From positions 1 through 32,084 of IMG/VR virus record IMGVR_UViG_3300025889_000547: 32,084 nt of DNA, one strand, 5' to 3'. The DNA comes from a virus. Of the stretch, positions 1-8,062 are shown piece by piece. Under the pieces are notes generated by a model, which saw nothing but the letters and a program-made list of their open reading frames with translations, did not search any database and had not been told where the DNA came from. The stretch's first letter is position 1. Every line of letters starts with the position of its first letter. The translations under genes and the position numbers were made by a program.

Positions 1-1629
1 TGGCAGCAGGAGATCGGTCAGAAGGAGCAGTACGTCACGGTCGAGCAGCTCATGGCGATCGCAGCGCAGAGCCCGACTGGCAGTGTATTGGCGGACCTGC
101 CGAACCTTCTGGCGAACCCGGAGGCAACTGATCAGTTGGCAGAGCTCCTGATGGCTGCGTTCCCGAACCTGAAGAAGCGCAAGGCCGTCAAGTGCGTGCA
201 GGACCTGCGTGAGGAGGGCGAGTGCGAGATCTACGTGCCGACGCTTGTGAAGAACGCTCCGAGCATTGCCGCGTTGGCGCCCTGGGACGAGCTGGCGTTC
301 CCTCCGGAGACCACTGACATCCAGAGTGCTCGAGTGGTTTTCCGCCGCTGCTACATGACCGAAGTGGAAGTCATGCAACATGTGGAGACCGACGAGTGGG
401 ATGAGGAGTGGGCCAAGCAGGCGATTGCGACCCGGGGCAAGTTTTCCAACTTCTCGGACTTCACTTACACGATCGGGCTCACCAACAACGCACTCCTGGA
501 CCGAGAGAACCTGGTGGAGGTCGTGTATGCCTACCAGAAGGCGCTCGATGAGGACGGTGTTCCGGGAGTCTACTGCACGGTGTTCTGTCCGCAGGTCGGC
601 GGCGCCTGGGGCAAGTTCGAGTTGATCGACTACGAGCACGGTCAGTACCCCTTCGTGGTGTGGCGTTCGGAGATGATCCACCGGAAGATTGCTGAATCCC
701 GTGGCGTCCCGGAGATCTGCAGCACCTGGCAGAACGAAATCAAGGCACAGCGGGACTCGATCTTCGACTACACGAGCCTCAACACGATTCCTCCGATCCA
801 GGTACCGAAGACTCGTGGTGGAAATCTGCGACTCGGGCCTGCGGTTCAGATTCCGGTGCTGCGTCCGGGTGAGATCTCGTTCATGGCGCCGCCTGCTAGG
901 GAGCCCTCGGTGGCCTTCAACCTGATTGCATCGATCCAGGAGCAGGTGGACAGGTACTTTGGTCGGCCTACCGAGAAAGTGCCTCCTGCGGTCACCCAGA
1001 TGCGGCAACAGAGGCTCGTGAACAACTGGCTGCACGGCTGGACCGAGGCGTTCCGACAGGTTCTGACGCTGACTCTGCAGTACGTTGGTCCAGAGGAAGT
1101 GGCCCGGATCACCGGAAGCAACGTGGCCCTGTCGACCAACATTCAAGATTTCGACGTTTCCCTTAAATTCGACGTTCGGGAATTAAGCACCGACCTGGTG
1201 ACCGAGAAACTGAAGGCCCTGGCGACTCTGGTTCTGCCTCTGGACTCGGTCGGTGTCGTGGATCGGACCAAACTGGTCGGCCTGGCGTTGCGTGCAGTCG
1301 ATCCGACGTTGGCAAACGAGCTTATCATGCAGGCTGGACCGGCTAGCCAGAAGATGTTCGACGAGACGAACGATGAGATTGGACTGATGGCGCTGGGCAA
1401 TCCTCCGAAGTTGCGTGAGAACGATCCGACGGCTCAGGCCAGGCTCAACTTTGCCCAGCAGATCCTCCAAGCGAATCCGAAGTACCAGCAGCAGGTGCAA
1501 CAGGATCAGCTCTTCCAGGCCAATTTGCAGAAGTACATCGAGAACCTTCAATTCTCAGTCCAACAGCAGCAAAACGCGGTCACGGGACGGCTGGGAGTGA
1601 CACCTGGAGCACAATCCCAACCGCAGTGA
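1..1629 (+). CDS. Portal protein (5' end outside window)
   Basis: The frame is open from the first base, 17 codons ahead of the first ATG at 52, so the gene very probably starts upstream; 542 residues are visible. Family knowledge: the portal is the dodecameric ring at the capsid vertex through which DNA is packaged and ejected, and to which the neck binds. What supports the call is the mixed alpha/beta middle, the central block ESRGVPEI followed by WQNEIKAQRD (around bases 700-760), a pattern I associate with large portals of podovirus-like phages, and a Gln-rich helical C-terminus. Position directly before a scaffold and a capsid gene agrees. The stop overlaps a possible ATG of the next gene (TGATG). 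A different head-vertex protein is possible but less likely. Confidence 0.75.
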   Translation, partial: WQQEIGQKEQYVTVEQLMAIAAQSPTGSVLADLPNLLANPEATDQLAELLMAAFPNLKKRKAVKCVQDLREEGECEIYVPTLVKNAPSIAALAPWDELAFPPETTDIQSARVVFRRCYMTEVEVMQHVETDEWDEEWAKQAIATRGKFSNFSDFTYTIGLTNNALLDRENLVEVVYAYQKALDEDGVPGVYCTVFCPQVGGAWGKFELIDYEHGQYPFVVWRSEMIHRKIAESRGVPEICSTWQNEIKAQRDSIFDYTSLNTIPPIQVPKTRGGNLRLGPAVQIPVLRPGEISFMAPPAREPSVAFNLIASIQEQVDRYFGRPTEKVPPAVTQMRQQRLVNNWLHGWTEAFRQVLTLTLQYVGPEEVARITGSNVALSTNIQDFDVSLKFDVRELSTDLVTEKLKALATLVLPLDSVGVVDRTKLVGLALRAVDPTLANELIMQAGPASQKMFDETNDEIGLMALGNPPKLRENDPTAQARLNFAQQILQANPKYQQQVQQDQLFQANLQKYIENLQFSVQQQQNAVTGRLGVTPGAQSQPQ

Positions 1630-1643
1630 TGGAGAGTCAGAAC

Positions 1644-1898
1644 ATGAACGAAGAGAAATTGAGGGAGGCGCTCTCGGGCCATTCTCCGGACGATCCGATA
1701 ATCAGGGCGATCACGCAGATCCTGGTCGGCATCATCGACGATGAGAGGGATATGGCCATACAGCCTAATCTCACAAACGAGGCTCGAGCATTTAACTGCG
1801 GACGAGTCGCTTCGGTTATCGATCTTGCAGAATATTTGGAAGTGCTAGGATGGAAAACATCATTGACTTCTAGAAAAACACACCCATCAGACGGGTAA
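1644..1898 (+). CDS. Small conserved phage protein between portal and scaffold
   Basis: An 84-residue, mostly helical, acidic protein without membrane segment or signal peptide. I chose the ATG at 1644 because GGAG at 1631-1634 sits nine bases upstream; an ATG at 1629 overlapping the portal stop would add five residues and has no ribosome binding site. The pattern HSPDDPIIRAI ... NEARAFNCGRVASVIDL resembles short hypothetical proteins I recall beside portal genes in other podovirus-like phages. No function is known to me. Its place between portal and scaffold suggests a role in head assembly or simply co-expression with head genes. The last 15 residues are polar and probably disordered. Confidence 0.7.
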   Translation: MNEEKLREALSGHSPDDPIIRAITQILVGIIDDERDMAIQPNLTNEARAFNCGRVASVIDLAEYLEVLGWKTSLTSRKTHPSDG

Positions 1899-1958
1899 CT
1901 GGTTTCTGGGTTCCATAAAAACCCTGACTAATAGCCCGACTTGCAGGGCCTAAAACGC
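1899..1958 (+). promoter_or_regulatory. Leader with two mutually exclusive hairpins before the scaffold gene
   Basis: GGGTT (1908-1912) can pair with AACCC (1920-1924), while CCCTG (1922-1926) can pair with CAGGG (1944-1948). The two stems share bases 1922-1924, so both cannot form together. The second stem would bury AGGG at 1945-1948, the only purine-rich site ahead of the scaffold ATG at 1959. A translational switch is an inference; the stems are only five base pairs long. Confidence 0.3.
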
Positions 1959-2972
1959 ATGGAAGCAACAAATACTGGGGAAGCGACACCCTCCCAAAAC
2001 ACGGCGCAGCAAATCAACCCGCTCACCTTCGACGAGTCGGCGTTGGCAAAACTCCTGAAGCAGAGGTTCTCCGAGCCCGAGCAGAAGGAAACAGTCGAGG
2101 AACAGGAACCAGCGTCCGCGGGTGCGGAGGAGCCGGTTGCCGAGGGGTCAGCGCCCGAGACTGCTGAGAACGGTGAGGAGACGACCGTGGACGAGTCCGG
2201 GGAGCAGGAAACTGTTCCGCAACAAGAGCAAGAGGACGATGAACCGGCTGGAGTCCAAAAGCGCATCAACAAGCTGGTGGCCCAACGTAAGGAGGCCGCA
2301 GCCAAGGCGGAAGCCCTGGAACGCGAGTTGAATGACGCCAGGACCAAGCTGGAAGTCCTCGAGCAGCAGGCATCTGCACCGCAGACATCAGTCGTTGCCG
2401 ACAACCCGTTCGCTGACATCTGGGACGAGACGAAGCTCAGTGATGAGTACCGCAAGGCCCGTGAACTGAAGCGATGGTGCGAAGACAACGCCGACGGCTG
2501 TGAGATTGGTGGGAAAGAGTACAGCGCGGAGGACATCAAGAGCATTCGCCGCAAGGTGGAAGACGCACTCGATGTTCACATTCCGACGAGGCACCAGTTC
2601 CTGAACAACTACAAGCAGATCAAGCCAATTGCCGAGGCATCGTATCCCTGGTGGAAAGACCGATCGAATCAGACGTACGCGGAGGCGCAGCAGGTACTGA
2701 GGCAGATGCCGCAGCTTGCGAGTTTCCCGGACTATCAACTTGCGATCGGTGACTTCCTGGAAGGACGAAAGATGCGGATGGAACGAGAGAAGAGCGCGAA
2801 GGTGCCAAAGGCTGCCGTCAAGGTGGCTCCAAAGCAGCCATCAGCTCCGAAGGCGAGTCCAGTCCGCACTGACAAGTCCACCAATGACGCTCTGATTGCG
2901 AAACGAAACTTCCTGAAAACCGGATCCAGTGCCGAACTGTCGAAGTTGCTTCAGAAAACGATTCTCAAATAA
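1959..2972 (+). CDS. Capsid scaffolding protein
   Basis: A 337-residue protein with the usual scaffold layout. The N-terminal third is very acidic and low in complexity. A Lys/Ala/Glu-rich coiled coil follows (around residues 110-140), then a mixed central part, a basic Lys/Pro/Ala linker, and a short basic C-terminal helix ending in LSKLLQKTILK. In scaffolds such a basic C-terminus commonly contacts the capsid subunit. The role would be to template procapsid assembly and then leave. It sits ten bases upstream of the capsid gene, where scaffolds normally are. I chose ATG 1959; an in-frame TTG at 1941 would add six residues. The call rests on composition and order, because scaffolds have little conserved sequence. 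Confidence 0.75.
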   Translation: MEATNTGEATPSQNTAQQINPLTFDESALAKLLKQRFSEPEQKETVEEQEPASAGAEEPVAEGSAPETAENGEETTVDESGEQETVPQQEQEDDEPAGVQKRINKLVAQRKEAAAKAEALERELNDARTKLEVLEQQASAPQTSVVADNPFADIWDETKLSDEYRKARELKRWCEDNADGCEIGGKEYSAEDIKSIRRKVEDALDVHIPTRHQFLNNYKQIKPIAEASYPWWKDRSNQTYAEAQQVLRQMPQLASFPDYQLAIGDFLEGRKMRMEREKSAKVPKAAVKVAPKQPSAPKASPVRTDKSTNDALIAKRNFLKTGSSAELSKLLQKTILK

Positions 2973-2981
2973 GGAAACACT

Positions 2982-4043
2982 ATGCCACTGCTTCAGCCCA
3001 ACCAGGTAAACCAGAACTCCTCCGGGTCTGCCATTCGCGAAGATCTCGCGGATTACATCGCGATTGTCGATGCGAAGAGCACCCCCTTCACCAGCCAAGC
3101 TCCAAAATCGAAGGATTTGGGAAATATGCGCTTCGACTGGCAAGTTGACTCGTACGGCGCCCCGGTTCTTGCCGGTGTCGTTGACGGTGCCGACGTGACT
3201 GTCTCCAGCGCCTCGAACCCGGTCGCCAACCGCGCTCGTCAGTCCAACTACGCTCAGGCGTTCCGTCGCGACCTGCGGATCGGTTTCATCGCCGAGACCC
3301 AGAATGTCGCTGGTGTGAGCGACGAGCTTGCGAACGGCATTTCCAAAAAACTCATTGAGCTCAAAAGGGATGCTGAGGCGACGTTCTGCTGCACCAACCA
3401 GGCTGCGGTGATCGACAACGGCACCAACGCCTATCTCACCTCGTCGCTTGGTAACTGGCTGACTGGCACTCCGGCTTCTGGATCTGTTGGTCTGCCTGCC
3501 ACGTACTCGGGCGGTGACTACGGTCCTGCTTCCGGCGCTGTGTCGACCACGACCACTGCCAACCTCACTGAGAGCACGGTCCAGAACGTCCTGACTGCGA
3601 TCTATGGCGCCACTGGCACCTACCGCACCTACGACGCGATCGTCGGAACCACTCTGAAGCGCGCCTTCACGAACCTGACGGCTGGCGCTGTCACGAGCAC
3701 CGCGAACAGCAGCAACATCGCTGCGACCAGCGTCCGGACCTTCAACCAGGATCTGAGCTCCGACACGTTCAAGTCTTCCATCGATATTTTCGTCGGAGAC
3801 TTCGGCACCTTGGTTCTGCACCCGTCCGTGTGGATCGGTGGAAAGACCAGCACTGCTTTGACGACTCAGGCGTTCAAGGGCTACGTGATCCCGATGGACA
3901 TGGTCGAGGTCCGATATGCCAAGTTGCCCGAGGTCAAGGAGCTCCCTGATGCTGGCGGAGGCCCGGCCCGGTTGGTCCAAATGATCGCGGGACTTGTGGT
4001 GAAAAACGCGCAGGGGATGGGCATGTTCAACGGCGCGACCTAA
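2982..4043 (+). CDS. Major capsid protein (SU10/DUF5309-like)
   Basis: 353 residues. The N-terminal stretch REDLADYIAIVDAKSTPF, then DWQVDSYGAP, is the pattern of the SU10-type major capsid family (DUF5309), which has the HK97 fold and builds the icosahedral shell. The middle is rich in Thr, Ser and Gly and probably forms the surface-exposed domain. The C-terminal part is beta-rich. AAGGAA at 2972-2977 is a good ribosome binding site. The gene is the last before a strong intrinsic terminator, which fits the need for very high expression of this one product. No N-terminal cleavage region is obvious; the scaffold is a separate upstream gene. Confidence 0.88.
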   Translation: MPLLQPNQVNQNSSGSAIREDLADYIAIVDAKSTPFTSQAPKSKDLGNMRFDWQVDSYGAPVLAGVVDGADVTVSSASNPVANRARQSNYAQAFRRDLRIGFIAETQNVAGVSDELANGISKKLIELKRDAEATFCCTNQAAVIDNGTNAYLTSSLGNWLTGTPASGSVGLPATYSGGDYGPASGAVSTTTTANLTESTVQNVLTAIYGATGTYRTYDAIVGTTLKRAFTNLTAGAVTSTANSSNIAATSVRTFNQDLSSDTFKSSIDIFVGDFGTLVLHPSVWIGGKTSTALTTQAFKGYVIPMDMVEVRYAKLPEVKELPDAGGGPARLVQMIAGLVVKNAQGMGMFNGAT

Positions 4044-4056
4044 TCAATCACTCAAC

Positions 4057-4095
4057 GGGGAGCATCTGCCAACGTGGTGGGTGCTCCCCTTTTTT
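4057..4095 (+). terminator. Intrinsic terminator after the capsid gene
   Basis: GGGGAGCA (4057-4064) pairs perfectly with TGCTCCCC (4082-4089), an eight-base-pair stem with a 17-base loop, followed at once by six T (4090-4095). It lies 14 bases after the capsid stop. The next gene is on the same strand with no clear promoter, so termination is probably partial, setting high capsid and lower downstream levels. Confidence 0.88.
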
Positions 4096-4107
4096 CTATA
4101 CACCAAC

Positions 4108-4461
4108 ATGATCGACAACGTACTCGACGGAATTCCTGAACATCTCCACGGAGCAATCCTCAAGGAGCTCAAGACTGGCTATCAACGCGAGATGGTGAAC
4201 GCCGAAGTCCATCAACGCCGGATCGCCAAGCAGTCTGAGCAAGTCCACAGATCCATCGACGGCATCGGGCAATTGCGGATGCGAGTGGACCCGACGCTCT
4301 ACCATCACTGGGGACAACAGCTCGGCTATGAGTGCTGGCGCGACAAGCAATTCCTCCGCGAGGTCGAGCGCGACAATCCGGAAGTTCGAGTGAAGTCAGG
4401 TGGAACACGCTTGCAGGTCGGCTATTCCGGGACCAACAAGAGGTTCAGCAAAACGTACTGA
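4108..4461 (+). CDS. Conserved phage protein of unknown function
   Basis: 117 residues from ATG 4108. A GTG at 4081 in the same frame lies inside the terminator and is rejected as a start. The first 60 residues look helical and charged. The second half carries the ordered motif LRMRVDPTLYHHWGQQLGYECW with a charged tail, a pattern I recall from hypothetical proteins encoded after capsid genes in other phages (motif shown in two parts in the sequence around 4275-4345). The cluster of aromatic residues and His suggests a folded C-terminal domain. Location between capsid and fibre suggests a virion or head-tail role, but I cannot assign one. Confidence 0.65.
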   Translation: MIDNVLDGIPEHLHGAILKELKTGYQREMVNAEVHQRRIAKQSEQVHRSIDGIGQLRMRVDPTLYHHWGQQLGYECWRDKQFLREVERDNPEVRVKSGGTRLQVGYSGTNKRFSKTY

Positions 4462-4464
4462 TTT

Positions 4465-6591
4465 ATGCCGCAGCAGATCATCAACATCGGAACAACCGAA
4501 AACGACGGGACAGGTGATCCGCTGCGTGACGCCTTCGACAAATGCAACGACAACTTCACTGAGCTCTACGGAAGCGGTGGCGGTGGAGGTATCGGTGGCA
4601 GCACAGGTGCCCTGGACAACGCGATCCTGCGAGCTGACGGCACTGGTGGTTCCACGCTTCAGAGTTCCGGTATCGTCATTGCCGACGGTGCATCTGGAAC
4701 ACTGAGCGGAACCAATAGCGGCGACGTCGCACTAGCAGGCACTCCGGACTACATCACGATCGCGGGGCAGACCATCACTCGCAATCAGATCGACCTGGCC
4801 ACTGACGTCACTGGGAACCTTCCGGTCGGGAACCTCAACAGTGGAACGTCAGCGAGCTCGTCGACATTCTGGCGTGGCGACGGTGTATGGGCGACTCCTG
4901 CTGGAGGTGGAGATGTTGCTGGACCTGCCAGTGCGACAGACAACGCGATTGCCAGGTTCGACGGAACGACTGGAAAAATCATCAAGAACTCGGCTGCGAC
5001 TGTTGCAGACACGACCGGGGACATCACGGCTGGCAAGTTCAACGGCGTCACGATCAGCGGATCTGGAACCATCAGCGGGTCCTCGAGCGGAACGAACACA
5101 GGCGACCAGAACCTGTTCAGCACGATTGCGGTCTCCGGGCAGAGCAGTGTGGTTGCTGACAGTACATCGGACACGCTGACCCTGGTTGCTGGATCGAACG
5201 TCACGATCACTACGGATGCCACGACTGACACGATCACGATTGCGGCTTCAGGAGGCGGTGGCGGTGCTCCTGTTGGCGCTGAATACCTGGTTGGCGCTGC
5301 AGATGGAACGCTCACCGCAGAACGTGTTGTCGCAAGCTCGACCAGCATCACTGCCAACCTGGGGACCGCTGGTGCTGCAACCTTCGAGCGTGCTGCTCTG
5401 ACTGGTGATGTCACTGCCAGCGCAAACTCTAACACCACTACGATTGCAGCAGGTGTGGTCGACACATCGAAGCTGGGCGGTGACATCACGACTGCCGGAA
5501 AGGCTCTGCTCGACGATGCTGATGCTGCGGCTCAACGGACCACGCTCGGACTTGGAACCCTGGCTACGCAGAACGGAACATTCTCTGGAACAAGCAGCGG
5601 CACAAATACTGGTGACCAGACAATCACGCTGACCGGGGACGTCACTGGATCTGGCACTGGATCCTTCGCTGCTACGATTGCTGCTGGTGCTGTCAGCACG
5701 TCCAAGCTCGGTGGCGACATCACGACCGCTGGCAAGGCGTTGCTGGATGATGCTGATGCTGCAGCGCAGAGGACGACGCTGGGGCTTGGCACTCTTGCCA
5801 CACAGAGCGGTACATTCAGCGGGACGTCGTCAGGCACCAACACTGGTGATGTCACACTGGCCTCTCCAAATAGGTATCTGTCGCTTGCATCTCAGCAGAT
5901 CACGGCTGGACTAGTCGATCTTGCGTCGCATGTAACCGGGGATCTTCCGTTCGCGAATCTAACTCAAGCAACTGGAGCCTCGGTTCTTCTTGGGCGCGGT
6001 TCTGCTTCTGGTGCAGGCGATTTCCAAGAGATCACGATCGGTTCTGGTCTCTCGATGTCCGGGACGACGCTGAGTGCTTCCGGAGGTGGAGGTGGAGGCT
6101 CGACCAACGTCTGGATTCCGGCCGCTCAGTGGATTCCTCGGACGACGACTGGTTGCGGCATCGATTCGCGGGAGTTGTCCACCAACAAGGTCAACACCGA
6201 CGAGCTCCTGTTCGATCCAGGTACCGACGAATTCGCCCAGTGCATGATCGTGATGCCCAGTAATTGGAACGCTGGTACGATCACGGCGCAGTTCCATTGG
6301 ACCGCCTCTACAGGTTCCGGGGACGTTGTCTGGGGGCTGTCTGGCAGGGCATACGCAAACGACGATGCACTCGATCAGGCGCAAGGAACGGCTCAGACAG
6401 TCACTGACACGCTCACCGCGATTAACGACCTAGAAATCAGCCCTGCTACATCAGCCATCACTCTTGGCGGTACGGCTGCGGCCGGAAACCCAGTGATTTT
6501 CGAGGTGTATCGAGACGCAAACGCGGGTGGTGATACGCTGGCAGCAGACGCTCGTCTTCTCGGAGTGGAAATCACCTACACCGCAGCGTAA
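4465..6591 (+). CDS. Tail fibre protein, repeat-rich
   Basis: 708 residues. The N-terminus [18 protein letters not shown] followed by DNFTELYG is a very common phage fibre start and probably anchors to the virion. The body is Gly/Thr/Ser-rich beta repeats: GTNTGD or a variant occurs four times. A 50-residue unit occurs twice with one amino-acid difference, and a third pair ([14 protein letters not shown] near the start, [14 protein letters not shown] near residue 490) brackets it. Gly-rich hinges (GGGGG) near residues 35 and 540 separate domains. The last 160 residues are a distinct, less repetitive domain, likely the receptor-binding tip or a trimer-forming foot. Its stop overlaps the next ATG (TAATG). 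Confidence 0.8.
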   Translation: MPQQIINIGTTENDGTGDPLRDAFDKCNDNFTELYGSGGGGGIGGSTGALDNAILRADGTGGSTLQSSGIVIADGASGTLSGTNSGDVALAGTPDYITIAGQTITRNQIDLATDVTGNLPVGNLNSGTSASSSTFWRGDGVWATPAGGGDVAGPASATDNAIARFDGTTGKIIKNSAATVADTTGDITAGKFNGVTISGSGTISGSSSGTNTGDQNLFSTIAVSGQSSVVADSTSDTLTLVAGSNVTITTDATTDTITIAASGGGGGAPVGAEYLVGAADGTLTAERVVASSTSITANLGTAGAATFERAALTGDVTASANSNTTTIAAGVVDTSKLGGDITTAGKALLDDADAAAQRTTLGLGTLATQNGTFSGTSSGTNTGDQTITLTGDVTGSGTGSFAATIAAGAVSTSKLGGDITTAGKALLDDADAAAQRTTLGLGTLATQSGTFSGTSSGTNTGDVTLASPNRYLSLASQQITAGLVDLASHVTGDLPFANLTQATGASVLLGRGSASGAGDFQEITIGSGLSMSGTTLSASGGGGGGSTNVWIPAAQWIPRTTTGCGIDSRELSTNKVNTDELLFDPGTDEFAQCMIVMPSNWNAGTITAQFHWTASTGSGDVVWGLSGRAYANDDALDQAQGTAQTVTDTLTAINDLEISPATSAITLGGTAAAGNPVIFEVYRDANAGGDTLAADARLLGVEITYTAA
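5467..5850 (+). repeat. Two 50-codon protein repeats with rewritten codons
   Basis: Copies at 5467-5616 and 5701-5850 both begin [20 protein letters not shown] and run to GTNTGD. By hand count 49 of 50 residues are identical (only Asn/Ser at the 36th differs), yet 32 codons differ synonymously, including Ser codons changed between the TCN and AGY families. The copies are separated by 84 bases. Confidence 0.9.
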
Positions 6592-7340
6592 TGCACAGAC
6601 GGGCAAGACATCTCAACGCGGGCCACGCAGGAGCAAGCGTTTATGCAGACGCCAGGTATATCACCGGAGTAACCAATAACACACGAATGCTATATTGGTC
6701 ACCAGCAAGATGGACTGACCTATCAGGAAACGGCAATCACATAGTTGGTACTGGAGATAGCATAAGAGATCCTATTTATATATCAAGCGGATCAACCATT
6801 TCTAGTCTTCCTGTCGTAAGATTCATCGTTCCAACATTTGGTAATATAACGGCTGCGTACGGCTCCAATGATTTCAATGTAACGCAAAACAATTTATCAG
6901 CCGTTGTGGTCGCGTCATCAGCCTATGGGCTTGACGGAAGAATACTTAGTTTCAATCAGACATCCGTATCAGACCAAGCTGCAACTGGTGTCGGTGCGTT
7001 GGTCGTGACCAACGGAAATACAATTTTGTCTTCGAGAAAAGATAATGTTCTACTGAACAACGGACCCCTGACTGCCAATGCCCCATATGTAATGTCTTTT
7101 CTTTTGAATGGGTCGTCGCTGTACAACTTCCTGAATAAGAGGTCATCAGTTCCATTTACCGTATCGTCCACCTTAAACTCAAACCAAGTGTGGTTCGGCA
7201 CTGACAGAGCTCAGGCTGGAAATTCGCGCTGGTCTGGAGACATTGGGTGTGTAGCAATTTTCAAATTCAGTATCAGTGATGCTCTTCGACTTAGAATCGG
7301 AACGTCTTTTGCAACAAAATTCAAAGTGGCGTTTGAGTGA
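6591..7340 (+). CDS. Concanavalin/LamG-like lectin protein, AT-rich
   Basis: 249 residues. The order LYWSPARWTDLSGNGNH, then alternating beta strands, then DIGCVAIFKFSISDALRLRI is the signature layout of LamG/concanavalin-like jelly rolls on phage virions: a solvent-exposed trimmed sandwich that binds glycans. It starts on the stop of the fibre gene, so the two are probably co-translated and may share a fibre complex. Base use changes sharply: the gene is much richer in A and T (ATA, AAT and TTA codons are frequent) than the genes on either side. That points to recent acquisition or exchange of a receptor-binding module. The exact glycan target cannot be read. Confidence 0.65.
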   Translation: MHRRARHLNAGHAGASVYADARYITGVTNNTRMLYWSPARWTDLSGNGNHIVGTGDSIRDPIYISSGSTISSLPVVRFIVPTFGNITAAYGSNDFNVTQNNLSAVVVASSAYGLDGRILSFNQTSVSDQAATGVGALVVTNGNTILSSRKDNVLLNNGPLTANAPYVMSFLLNGSSLYNFLNKRSSVPFTVSSTLNSNQVWFGTDRAQAGNSRWSGDIGCVAIFKFSISDALRLRIGTSFATKFKVAFE

Positions 7341-7342
7341 TT

Positions 7343-7768
7343 ATGAATTATTTATCGTACCTTAGCCAACTCCGCTCCGAGACCGACCCGCAGATCATCG
7401 CCACACTGCTCCGCAAGGGCTGGGTTGAGGCTCCACCGCCGCCGTACGATCCTGCGACTGAGACCTGCCAGTGGGTGGACGGTGCTTGGGTAGTCGCTCC
7501 GATCGTTATTCCTGTTCCGACCGAGGTGCCGATGTGGGCGCTGCGTGAGTCTGTGATGTCTGCCGGTGAGATGTCCGCGATCACCAACGCACTGAACAGT
7601 CTGCCAGAACCGCAGAAGTCGATCGCCTGGAACCGCTGGGAGTACAAGGAGAGCATCGTCCGCGACAGCCCGATCATTCTGCAGCTTCAGTCCATGCTGG
7701 GGTGGAGCGACTCGTTCGTGGACACGCTGTACAAGAACGCAGCGGCGATCGCTCAGAAACCAAACTGA
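7343..7768 (+). CDS. Phage tail-associated protein, possibly fibre chaperone-like
   Basis: 141 residues from ATG 7343; a GTG at 7337 overlapping the upstream stop is an alternative. Base use returns to the GC-rich norm a few codons in. The N-terminal part has a Pro-rich linker (EAPPPPYDP) and a W-x-DGAW turn. The C-terminal half, VPMWALRESVM ... LPEPQKSIAWNRWEYKESI, resembles a domain I recall in hypothetical proteins and C-terminal tails encoded directly after phage fibre genes. That domain has been loosely likened to fibre assembly proteins; the link here is by position and pattern only. No catalytic motif is visible. Confidence 0.6.
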   Translation: MNYLSYLSQLRSETDPQIIATLLRKGWVEAPPPPYDPATETCQWVDGAWVVAPIVIPVPTEVPMWALRESVMSAGEMSAITNALNSLPEPQKSIAWNRWEYKESIVRDSPIILQLQSMLGWSDSFVDTLYKNAAAIAQKPN

Positions 7769-7810
7769 GAACTTGCAAGACCAAAATTCCAGGACCAAAG
7801 GAGACGAAGC

Positions 7811-8062
7811 ATGAACGTCGGAGCAAACCTACAACTCAGTGGCGAGTACGGCGGAAGGTACCTCACCAACGCATCCGGAACCGTGCAGGGCAACTGGTAC
7901 CAGCTTGAAGCGGTCGGCGCCACGGTCCTGGGAGCGGTCACGAGCAACATCGTGGACCTGCCTTCCGGTCTGAACCTGGCCGCGGGTCAGACTCTCAACG
8001 GTGTGTTCACGAGCGTCGCAGTCACCTCCGGAGCAGTCATCGCACTCAACCGAAGAAGCTGA
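7811..8062 (+). CDS. Small beta-rich virion protein, paralogue A
   Basis: 83 residues, almost entirely short beta strands with Gly and Thr, no charge clusters. AAAGGAG at 7796-7802 gives a strong ribosome binding site nine bases before the ATG. The protein begins MNVGANLQ and ends GQTLNGVFTSVAVTSGAVIA. The same frame of residues opens the next gene, so the two are paralogues. Small modules of this kind, a variable start followed by an L-x-x-G-x-T-L-x-G motif, are frequent in minor virion and decoration proteins of phages. The stop overlaps the next start (TGATG), suggesting coupled translation and perhaps a fixed ratio of the short and long forms. Confidence 0.65.
   Translation: MNVGANLQLSGEYGGRYLTNASGTVQGNWYQLEAVGATVLGAVTSNIVDLPSGLNLAAGQTLNGVFTSVAVTSGAVIALNRRS

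Noticed and set aside
2841-3980. Long open frame on the - strand (379 codons) across the capsid gene
   Set aside because: It mirrors the codon pattern of the capsid gene, has no ribosome binding site and reads as Arg/Val/Gly-rich shadow sequence.
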